NCBI GenBank assembly: GCA_039028975.1
Contig: JBCCHB010000047.1
Coordinates: 1 to 64,000, forward strand
DNA from: JAHBNG01 sp039028975
GTDB lineage: Bacteria; Chloroflexota; Anaerolineae; Caldilineales; Caldilineaceae
Length of the DNA stretch: 64,000 nt
Direction: 5' to 3'
In this document: positions 27,761 through 36,300 of the stretch, in pieces
Numbering within the stretch: position 1 is the first letter of the stretch
How the letters are laid out: each line of letters begins with the position of its first letter
The notes under the pieces: generated by a model
Database searches by the model: none
What the model was told of the DNA's origin: nothing
The model's input: the letters and a program-made list of their open reading frames with translations, nothing else
Program-made: the position numbers and the translations under genes

Positions 27761-28405
27761 TTATCTCCACACCGCCCATTCATCTATGGGGGTACGTTCT
27801 TTTATTTTGTCAGCTGCTGTATGGCCAGCAGCAGGATAACCGACTGTAATCAGCGCTTGGGGATGCCACTCATCAGGCAAATTAAGAACGGTTCTAACCA
27901 GCTCTGGCACAAAGAGCGGCGCGCACATCCAACAAGCCCCTAACCCTTCTTGATGCACGGCAAGCAGCAGATTCTGACACGAGAGGGCAACACTCTGTAC
28001 AGCCATGATCCATTCCGCCTCGTTGCGCAAGGCATCAGGATATTTGTCCATCTCTTCCATGGTTACGCTGGGAACAACCAATATGCCCGCGCTCATCATA
28101 CGCTTTTGACTGATAGCTACACGCCGTGCAACCACCTCAGGATCTGCCCCATCGCCGCTCAAATCCTCCTGCCACCGTCTACCCATCTGCTGGCTTAGCT
28201 CGAATTTGACTTCTTGACTCTGGACTACACAATAGCGCCACGGCTGACGATTGTGAGCAGATGGTGCCCACGAAGCTGCTTCCAATACCTTCGTCACAAT
28301 CTCAGGTGCAACGGGACGACCATCATACCGGCGTAGAGACCGTCTGCTTCGGATTAGTTCTTCAAATGACGTCGCGGCTGCTGTGGGTTGCAAAGTAGAT
28401 TGCAT
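27761..28405 (-). CDS. Nitroreductase-fold FMN protein, likely dehydro-F420-0 reductase
   Basis: A nitroreductase-family protein of 214 aa. SRRSLRRYDGRPV and ASWAPSAHNRQPW give the FMN-binding Arg and the APSAHN loop. The C-terminal half (NEAEWIMAVQSVALSCQNLL, EGLGACWM, VGYPAAG) resembles the C-terminal domain of mycobacterial FbiB rather than generic nitroreductases. In bacteria that domain reduces dehydro-F420-0 made from phosphoenolpyruvate. Its position as first gene of an operon with cofD and cofC supports that role. The F420:glutamate ligase half of FbiB is missing, so the functions are split in this organism. The frame is open to 28507, but the upstream 34 residues have no family similarity; I use ATG 28405, whose RBS is weak. 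Confidence 0.82.
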   Translation of the reverse strand: MQSTLQPTAAATSFEELIRSRRSLRRYDGRPVAPEIVTKVLEAASWAPSAHNRQPWRYCVVQSQEVKFELSQQMGRRWQEDLSGDGADPEVVARRVAISQKRMMSAGILVVPSVTMEEMDKYPDALRNEAEWIMAVQSVALSCQNLLLAVHQEGLGACWMCAPLFVPELVRTVLNLPDEWHPQALITVGYPAAGHTAADKIKERTPIDEWAVWR

Positions 28406-28774
28406 CTGTTTGTATCTAAGGTTACCATCTGAACTGACTGCTACGCTGTTGTGTCCAGCAGATGGTTGATTATAGCATGAGCGGTTGAGATTCAACGAAC
28501 AGGCCAACCTGATGCGTCCCGAATCTTAATGAGCTTAATCTTTAATTCGATTGTAGAACGATAAGATATTCCCTGAGGGCGGTCTGGTAGACAATTTCCT
28601 CGATGTTGGGTAAGATGGTCAGGTAGATCGCCTTGTCATCTCTTCGGCACTGCTCAATGCCTATCCTGAGTACCCGATGGAACAAACCTGAGGAACCGAA
28701 GAACCTCTCGCCGAAATGTTGGTCTACCCTGTATAGTATTCTGAATTTCTCAGAAGGATTGGCTTCAAAATCAA

Positions 28775-29797
28775 ATGAACATCGCACAAGAAAAGTACAC
28801 TCGGGCAGCTATCTATTTACAAGATAAGCACCCAATTCGAGATGGTATGGACTATGCTAAATATGCAGAAGAGAAGGGCTTTGAAGCCGTTTGGCAGGCC
28901 GAAAGCCGATTAGTACGGGATGCAATCGTCCCCATGGCTGCTTTTGCCGCAGTAACGGATACGATCCAGGTTGGCTCTGGTGTCATTAGCAACTGGACTC
29001 GCAACATTGGTCTGTTGGCGGCAACATTCCTGACGCTTGATGATCTGGCACCAAACCGGGTGATCTGCGGCATTGGAGCATGGTGGGATCCTTTGGCCAA
29101 AAATGTGGGAATAACGCGCCGCAAGCCTCTCAAAGCCATGCGAGAGACAGTCGAGCTACTGCGTCGCCTGTTGGCCATGGAAAATGTGACCTATCATGGT
29201 GAGTTTCACCAAGTTGAAGGGATTGAACTCGATGTTGTTCATGGCCGCCGGGAACCGCGCCATGTGCCCATTATGATTGGGGCCACGGGGCCAAAAATGA
29301 TGGAGCTAACCGGGGAAATCTCTGATGGGGCCGTCCTGAACTACTGCGTTCCGCCCGAGTATAACTTGCAGGCGATGGAGCAGTTGACAGTCGGCGCGGA
29401 GAAAGTCGGTCGCTCCATAGATGAGATTGATCGGCCCCAACTTATTGTCTGTTCTGTTCATGAGGATAAGGCCGTAGCTTTGAATGGTGCGCGGGAGTTG
29501 CTTACCCAATATCTCGCTCAGCAGCCTCACATTGCCAAGGCCAGCGGCGTCAAGCCCGAAACAGTAGCAGAGATCCAATCTATCTTGGGCTGGCCTGCCA
29601 CCAAAGAGCAGGTTCAACAGGCCATGCCACTGGTGCCTGACGAATTGGTGCAGCGTATTACAGCCAGCGGGACACCTACAGAGGTGAAGGCCAAGGTTCG
29701 GGAATACATAGACAACGGCGCAACCTGCCCAATCCTTTATCCCTTGGGGAATGTAAAGCTCATGATCGATACCTTTGCCGACGGGTATGCAGATTGA
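28775..29797 (+). CDS. LLM-class F420-dependent oxidoreductase
   Basis: This is a luciferase-like (TIM-barrel) oxidoreductase of 340 aa. YAKYAEEKGFEAVWQAESRLVRDAIVPMAA is the typical N-terminal region, and GSGVISNWTRN together with FLTLDDLAPNRVICGIGAW resembles methylene-tetrahydromethanopterin reductase-type members, which use F420H2. VPIMIGATGPKMMELTGEISDGAVLN is the cofactor phosphate-binding region. It is transcribed divergently from the F420 biosynthesis operon across a 370-base gap, which supports F420 rather than FMN as cofactor. The substrate cannot be predicted. The stop codon overlaps the ATG of the next gene by one base. Confidence 0.88.
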   Translation: MNIAQEKYTRAAIYLQDKHPIRDGMDYAKYAEEKGFEAVWQAESRLVRDAIVPMAAFAAVTDTIQVGSGVISNWTRNIGLLAATFLTLDDLAPNRVICGIGAWWDPLAKNVGITRRKPLKAMRETVELLRRLLAMENVTYHGEFHQVEGIELDVVHGRREPRHVPIMIGATGPKMMELTGEISDGAVLNYCVPPEYNLQAMEQLTVGAEKVGRSIDEIDRPQLIVCSVHEDKAVALNGARELLTQYLAQQPHIAKASGVKPETVAEIQSILGWPATKEQVQQAMPLVPDELVQRITASGTPTEVKAKVREYIDNGATCPILYPLGNVKLMIDTFADGYAD

Positions 29798-30090
29798 TGA
29801 GATTCTTAACCAGCAGCTCGCTCTTCGCCATTGCTCTTTGGTTCTTCCTGGGCTGGAGCAAGAAGCAAACCGAAGAACGGCTCGACAGGATACAAAAAGC
29901 AGCCTTTAATACCCCAGGCGTTGAATCACCTCTCCCTGCTTCAGTCATCATGGTAGGATTGGGGGGAGTAGGTGTGCATTTCCTTTTGGCTAAACGGCTT
30001 TTTGGATTAAAGACATTTCAAAGTATTGTATCAGTGGTTGTGGGCGTCATGGTAGGTACCGTTCTCTTTATTTTTAGCCGAATGACATAA
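29797..30090 (+). CDS. Small membrane protein (97 aa)
   Basis: Unrecognised. The ATG overlaps the preceding oxidoreductase stop (TGATG), so it is translationally coupled. A first hydrophobic segment (FLTSSSLFAIALWFFLGW) is followed by a short polar stretch and two further hydrophobic stretches (about 48-60 and 72-94), giving two or three membrane passes. There are no catalytic motifs. Its coupling to an F420-type oxidoreductase suggests a related membrane role, but this is only context. Confidence 0.6.
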   Translation: MRFLTSSSLFAIALWFFLGWSKKQTEERLDRIQKAAFNTPGVESPLPASVIMVGLGGVGVHFLLAKRLFGLKTFQSIVSVVVGVMVGTVLFIFSRMT

Positions 30091-30114
30091 TCTAATGAGC
30101 AGCAGATCGCGATT

Positions 30115-30210
30115 TGGTAGAAAAATGTCATTTCGAGGCACCCAGGCCGCACCTGTGACGAGAAATCCTTTGGCTGAACGGCAAGATCTCTCGTCGGGAT
30201 GACATTCATC
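30115..30210. repeat. Imperfect inverted dispersed repeat
   Basis: ATGTCATTTCGAG near 30125 and GGGATGACATTCATC near 30195 form imperfect inverted ends around a GACGAGAAATC / GATCTCTCGTC core. The pattern (TGTCAT...GAG, then an AGATC/AGAATC-type core) is related to the TGTCATTCTG...GAAGAATCTC elements elsewhere in the window. It lies between the small membrane protein and the DUF3891 gene and is probably non-coding. Confidence 0.5.
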
Positions 30211-30252
30211 AATGCCGCGAACTACTGTTGATAACAAACCGGAGCTTAATCG

Positions 30253-31041
30253 ATGATTGTTCGAGAGATGCCTTCAGGTCAACTCCTCTGCATCCACCAG
30301 ACAAGCCACGGATTGATGGCTGCTGAGTTCTGCCGCCATTGGGGAAATGATGACTTTCGCCCACCGTCACCATATCCTGAGACTCTGCTTGGGATCGCGC
30401 AACATGACAATGGATGGTACGAATGGGAGTTAAAGCCCAAGTTGCGCAGCGATGGCTACCCTATGGATTTTTTACACGATCCGGATGTTCTAGGCAAGAT
30501 CAACATCTGGCGCTTAAGTGTAGACCGGGCCTACACCCAACATCCATATGCGGGGATTCTGACTGGCCAGCATGCAGTCGATCTGTACCAAACATACCCT
30601 ATTCCATCTATTACAGAATCCGAACAGGCTCACATTGCCGAGTTTGCCGCTGAGCAGCAGATGCTCTTATCTCTGGTGCAAGATTGTATGAACATGGATA
30701 CCCGCATCAGTGCGCGACTTCACCAGAGCGCTATAGACTCAAATATGCGGCTGCTTCAATTTGGCGATCAAGCAAGTTTGCGAGTGACCATGCCTTGGGA
30801 GGGGATGGGCGCGATTCAAAATTGCCCTGTAGATGGGGAAGGAACCTTTACTGAAATCAAAATGACCTTTAATGAGGAATCCATCGCCTTCGAACCATGG
30901 CCTTTTGGTGTCCCAGAATTTGACGTTCATATCCACGGTCGGATGCTGAGCCAGCGTACTTTCGAGGATGAAGAGCGGTACCATTCAGCCCTTTCTGAAG
31001 CCCCTCTTTACTCCCACCAGTGGCGAGTTGTGGCAGGGTAA
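30253..31041 (+). CDS. DUF3891 family protein
   Basis: A 262-residue soluble protein matching what I recall of the DUF3891 family: the N-terminal MIVREMPSGQLLCIHQTSHGLMAA, then GIAQHDNGWYEWE in the middle and a C-terminal region ending near YHSALSEAPLYSHQW. Conserved His and Asp residues (QTSHG, AQHDNGW) suggest a metal-binding HD-like site, but no activity is established for the family as far as I know. The start is the first ATG after a stop-rich spacer. It is followed 109 bases later by the FAD/[2Fe-2S] fusion gene; a functional link is not evident. Confidence 0.8.
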   Translation: MIVREMPSGQLLCIHQTSHGLMAAEFCRHWGNDDFRPPSPYPETLLGIAQHDNGWYEWELKPKLRSDGYPMDFLHDPDVLGKINIWRLSVDRAYTQHPYAGILTGQHAVDLYQTYPIPSITESEQAHIAEFAAEQQMLLSLVQDCMNMDTRISARLHQSAIDSNMRLLQFGDQASLRVTMPWEGMGAIQNCPVDGEGTFTEIKMTFNEESIAFEPWPFGVPEFDVHIHGRMLSQRTFEDEERYHSALSEAPLYSHQWRVVAG

Positions 31042-31150
31042 AGCTCTAACCAATGTCAAATTTTATCTTGTAACCAAGCAGCTTTTGTTGCACCCGAATG
31101 TAGTTATCGCGGGTTGAACTCTGTCACCTTGCACTTTGCCTGGAGAATAC

Positions 31151-32662
31151 ATGTATCGATCATACCATGCACCCAAGACGTTAAACGACGTCCTGAAGCT
31201 AAAAGCCGAATTGGGTTCCCGATCCCGGGTGATTGCTGGTGGAACGGATCTACTGATTGAGTTGGATCGAGGAAATCTGCAGACGTCATCAGAGAACCCC
31301 ATCAGCCTAATCGATCTCTCCAAAATTAGCGGGTTATCTGATATTACCATCACAAACCGTAGCAGCGAGAAATGGGTTGAATTGGGGCCGTTGGTGACCC
31401 ATAACCAGTGTGTAGCCAGCCAGCCCATTGTGGAGTATGGATTTCCGCTGGCTCGCGCTTGCTGGGAAGTAGGTGCCCCCCAAATCCGCAACCGGGCCAC
31501 CATTGCGGGTAACCTCATCACCGCCAGCCCGGCCAACGATACAATCGCACCCCTGATAGCTCTTCACGCAGAAGTAACAATAGAGAGTGCGCAGCGAGGC
31601 GAACGAACGCTCCCATTGGTGGAATTTATTACTGGCTTTCGCCAAGTCGACCTGGATGAGGACGAGATTCTAACCAAGATAGCCTTTCCTACTATGAGCG
31701 AACACCAGCGTGGCATCTATATAAAATTAGGGTTGCGCCGCGCCCAGGCGATTAGCGTAGTCAGTTTGGCTATTGTTGTTGATATCGATCCTTTATCTGT
31801 GATGCCGCTTCATGCTAAGTGGGCGGGGACGCCAGCTCCACAGATTCGCTCGGCTTCTATTGCGCTGGGGTCGGTGGCACCAGTCATCGTGCAAGCAAAA
31901 GAGGCAGAGACGTTTCTGCAAGGCAAGGTGCTTACAGATGATATCATCGAGCAGGCCGCGTCCCTCGCCTTGAACGCGGCCAATCCCATTGATGATGTAC
32001 GGGCAACGGCTGAGTATCGCCTTGGAATGGTCAAGGCCCTAGTTCAGCGGGGGCTACGCCAGATTCAGCTTGGGCAAGAACAGGCTGGGTGGGCTGAGAA
32101 GCCGGTGACACTTTGGGGGAAAACAGATGGGCGGTGGCCGGTGCAACAGGGAAAAGCTACGCCTAATACGTCTAGCATGGCATTTGGTGATTCATCTTCT
32201 GATTCTGATGAGGTAGCTACTTTGGTGAATGACCAGCCCGTCAAGCTACTGCCAAGCATGACCCTACTAAATAGCCTGCGAGCTGCAGGGTTTGTGGGGG
32301 TGAAAGAGGGATGTGCTGAGGGCGAATGCGGTTCCTGTACTGTCTTCCTGGATGGCATGGCCGTTATGGCTTGTATGGTGCCTAGCGAACGCGCCCAAGC
32401 AAGTCACGTTACGACCATTGAGGGGCTGGGCAACGCCGAGCAGCTTCATCTAATCCAGCAGGCATTTGTCAACAGTGGTGGCGTTCAGTGTGGTTACTGC
32501 ACTCCTGGCTTCATCATGAGCGCAGCCAAATTATTGGAAGAACGTCCCCAGCCAACAAGAGGTGAGGCTCAAGAAGCGCTAACCGGAAATCTGTGCCGCT
32601 GTACAGGCTATCGAAAGATTATTGATGCTATAATGATGGCACAAAACGCTCAAAAGCTGTAG
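31151..32662 (+). CDS. Fused FAD-binding and [2Fe-2S] subunit, xanthine/CO dehydrogenase family
   Basis: The N-terminal half is a molybdopterin-dehydrogenase FAD subunit (CoxM/XdhB-like): RVIAGGTDLLIELDRG and NRATIAGNLITASPANDTIAPLIAL are the FAD-binding signatures, followed by the flavoprotein C-terminal domain (about 175-290). After a Ser/Asp-rich linker comes a CoxS/XdhC-like double [2Fe-2S] domain. Cys388, Cys393, Cys396 and Cys408 (EGCAEGECGSC...MAC) bind the plant-type cluster, and QCGYCTPGF with CRCTG the second. These are normally two proteins. The partner molybdenum subunit is not in the window. GGAG at 31142-31145 supports ATG 31151 over an upstream TTG. The substrate cannot be told without the large subunit. 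Confidence 0.88.
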   Translation: MYRSYHAPKTLNDVLKLKAELGSRSRVIAGGTDLLIELDRGNLQTSSENPISLIDLSKISGLSDITITNRSSEKWVELGPLVTHNQCVASQPIVEYGFPLARACWEVGAPQIRNRATIAGNLITASPANDTIAPLIALHAEVTIESAQRGERTLPLVEFITGFRQVDLDEDEILTKIAFPTMSEHQRGIYIKLGLRRAQAISVVSLAIVVDIDPLSVMPLHAKWAGTPAPQIRSASIALGSVAPVIVQAKEAETFLQGKVLTDDIIEQAASLALNAANPIDDVRATAEYRLGMVKALVQRGLRQIQLGQEQAGWAEKPVTLWGKTDGRWPVQQGKATPNTSSMAFGDSSSDSDEVATLVNDQPVKLLPSMTLLNSLRAAGFVGVKEGCAEGECGSCTVFLDGMAVMACMVPSERAQASHVTTIEGLGNAEQLHLIQQAFVNSGGVQCGYCTPGFIMSAAKLLEERPQPTRGEAQEALTGNLCRCTGYRKIIDAIMMAQNAQKL

Positions 32663-33332
32663 AACGTCTCTATTTGCTAAGGATGCACACCCTATATACT
32701 TGATACACGTTTCAATATGATCAGAAAATTGTCACACTTACCCCGTCCAAATTGAAGTATACTAAGAAGATAACGTTCAAGATGGTAAACTCAAACAATA
32801 GATTTATGTATACGTAAACGAATTATTGTAAAAATAAGTCCCCCTTATTTGTAGTTCTTCGGAATGGTTACATGCAGTATGACCACAGCAATACCTTAAA
32901 TATATCTCCTTACTATACAAAAAACTGAATCAATTGGATTAAATATAGCCTCGCTTTTCCTGCATTTTAGCTAGTGAAGTATCTTTTTGTACGGATTTGA
33001 TATTTCTCGTAACAATGCCTTTAAGTGCGGGGTACTTTTAGTTTAAATTGAAGTCTCTGTAAGGAGCAATATAGTTGAACGTATAAATGCAGGTGTCAGT
33101 TGGCGGTAGCCGAATTCAGAAATAATTCCTGAAAATTATCTATGAGTTGATCGTCTTGCGTGATTTATGAAGTATACTGTGGTTGACCATAGATGAGAAT
33201 AATTCGATACTATTTGGGTCGAATAGATTCTTCTTAATCTATGACAGCGCTAAGTATAACGTAAAGAAGTATTGGAGGAATTACTTTGCCAATTTTCGTC
33301 GTATCAAGTTGTATCATTCTAAGGAGTTAAGA
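32663..33332. other. AT-rich intergenic region upstream of the subtilase
   Basis: No gene is supported in these 670 bases. The composition is clearly more AT-rich than the flanks. The frame of the subtilase is open from 33183, but that extension has no RBS and lacks coding character. The promoter of the protease gene must lie here; no operator is recognised. No obvious terminator for the upstream gene is seen. Confidence 0.5.
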
Positions 33333-33335
33333 ATG
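33321..33335 (+). promoter_or_regulatory. RBS that fixes the subtilase start
   Basis: AAGGAG (33321-33326) is followed after six bases by ATG 33333. The next codons form a signal peptide (MQNRSQWARKLNLLVVMAMV), confirming this start rather than the ATG 150 bases upstream. Confidence 0.8.
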
Positions 33336-36300
33336 CAAAATCGTAGTCAATGGGCCAGGAAACTAAATCTCCTGGTCGTCATGGCAATGGTACTCACCCT
33401 ATTGCCATACCCCTCTCAAGTCGTTCATGCCATAGAAGGCGATCCCACCGGCATGACAGCCGAACAGCTAGAACCTGCTACTGATGTTGAAGCAGCCGAT
33501 ATTAGCATCACGCGCGGTAGTGCTGCTGCACGCAGCTTACGCACCACAAGCGATGCGGACGGAAGCGAATCAGCCACCTACATTATTCAATTAGTCGACC
33601 AACCTGTTGCCCTCTACGAAGGTGGCATTGAAGGATTGCGCCCGACGAGTCCGCGTGCTACCGGGGCTGCTAAGTTGGATATGCTGGCGCCAGATAGTAT
33701 CGCCTACACAGGGCACCTTGAACAATCCCAGACTACCTTTATCAACAAGATGAACGAAACCATTGGGCGAGATGTCAACGTGCTCTATCAGTATGTTGCA
33801 TCTTTAAATGGCATGGCCGTTGAGTTAACAGCGGAAGAAGCCGTTACTGTTGCTGACCTACCCAATGTACGCCTGATTCAGCTTGACTGGACAGAGACCA
33901 AGTTAACTGATGTTGGCCCCGCATTTATCAATGCTGACGATATTTGGGCTGGTAATCCAGAAGCTGGGGTTGCTGGTACCATGGGTGAAGGAATTGTGGT
34001 TGGTGTGATCGATACAGGCATCAATATGGATCACCCATCTTTTGCTGATGTAGGTGCAGATGGCTATGATCACACAAATCCGAGAGGAAAGTTCTTTGGA
34101 TGGTGTGATCCCGCTCATCCAAGCTATGATCCAACCCTTGTCTGTAACGATAAGCTGATTGGTGTTTGGAGTGGTGACGAAGACAGCCCTGAAGACGCTG
34201 GCAGCCATGGTACCCATACAGCTAGTACGGCAGCAGGAAATTTCGTCAACAATCCTACGGTCAATGCGCCGACGACTTCTGTCACTGTTCCGATGATCTC
34301 TGGTGTCGCGCCTCATGCGAACATCATCGCTTATAATATTGAGGGGACTCCAGGAGCTGGTAGCGCCTCTGGCGCCGTGATTATAGCTGCAACAGAACAG
34401 GCAATTGCTGACCAAGTTGACGTGATCAACTACTCCTTTGGAGGAGGTAGTGCTGATCCCTGGGCATCTGCTCAGCACTGGTATGCGGTTCGTGAAGCAG
34501 GCATCTTTGTAGCCACATCAGCGGGGAACAGCGGTTCAGCACCCGATACGATTGGCTCACCGGCTAACGCACCGTGGGTGATGACCGTTGGTTCTAGTTC
34601 CCACAATCGTGTCTTTAGCAATGTGCTACAGAATCTTTCCGGTGGTGATACAACTCCGCCTGCTGATATTCTAGGTGAAGGTGTTACCAGCGGCTATGGT
34701 CCAGCATCAATTGTCTATGCTGGAGCTATTGATCCAGATAATGTAGGCTGTGATGTCACCTATGAACCAGGTACCTTCAACGGTGAAATTGTTGTTTGTG
34801 ATTACAATTCAGGCCCTCAATACAATGGTCGTGTCAACAAGAGCATCAATCTTGCTGGTGCTGGTGCTGGCGGCTTTATTCTGATTAATCGCGTTGATTG
34901 GGCAACGGCATTAATGGTCGATTCTTATGCTGTTCCAGGTATGGGTATTCCATATGATGAGGGCGAGGCACTCAAAGCTTGGCTTGCCAGCGGTTCTGGC
35001 CATATGGCCTCTATCCGTGGTGTAGAGATTGAGGCTGCCCGAGGCGATATTATGGCAGGCTTTAGCAGTCGCGGCCCCAATGGCCCACTTCCTGACGTTG
35101 TCAAGCCGGATGTCACGGCACCAGGGCGACGTATCTTGGCTGCTATTGGGACAACCGATCCATCTGACCCGCCCGAATTTGATGTTTTCCAGGGCACGTC
35201 TATGTCAAGCCCTCATGCGGCTGGCGCGGCCGCGCTTCTTCGGGCGATTCACCCAGATTGGACGCCTGCAGAAGTTCAATCTGCCCTTATGACAACCGCT
35301 TTGGTTGAGGGCGTTCTTAAAGAGGATGCTGAAACGCAAGCCGATCCGTTTGACATGGGATCTGGTCGCATCAACTTGGCTACGGCTGCCTATGCTGGCC
35401 TAGTTATGGATGAAGCACCTCAAACGCTCTTTGCAGCCAATCCTGCTGAGGGCGGTGAACCATCCACATTAAATCTCCCAACGTTAGGGAAGAATGCGTG
35501 TGTTGGTTTCTGTAGCTGGACGCGCATTGTCCGCAATGCTCTGGACGTGTCAACAAGCTGGACGGTTTCGACAACGACCGATTCTGCTATTATGCTCACT
35601 GTATCACCATCAACATTTACGCTTGAACCCGGTGAAAGTCAAGAGCTAATGGTAACGGCAGATGTCTTTGGCGTAGCGCCCGGTACCTGGGCATTTGCAC
35701 AGATCAATCTTACGGAAGATGCCGGACAAGCACCCGTGTCACACCTGACTGTGGCTGCTCAATCCTCTGTTGGATCGATTCCTGATGCTGTAGAGGTTAC
35801 TACTCGCCGAGATGCAAGCTCCTATCTGGTTGAAGGCTTTGAGACTTTACCGACGGATGAGCTAACCATCAGCATCCATGGCCTGGTGAAGGGCGATAGC
35901 CTCGTCAAGAATATGATCTCTGACCCAACCAGGGGTGACCCGTATGATAGCTTTGGCGATCCGCTTGTGGATGGTGCATTCTTTATCACCATAGACGTTC
36001 CAGCCGGTGCAAAGCGCCTCATTGCTGAACTGCCACCAGAAGGATCGGAGTCGAGTGATTTGGATCTCTTTGTCGGTTTGGGTGCCGTGCCCGATGAAGC
36101 TGCGGAACTCTGCAGTAGCACATCAGGGACATCCATAGAATCTTGTATCATCGAAAATCCTGAACCAGGGGCTTACTATGTCCTGGTCCAGAATTGGAGC
36201 GATGAGAATGGTGATGCATTACCCGGCCAAGTGGCTACCTTGAATACCACCGTTGTGCCTGAAGCCTCTGCTGGAAACATGTGGGTCGAAGCCCCAACCA

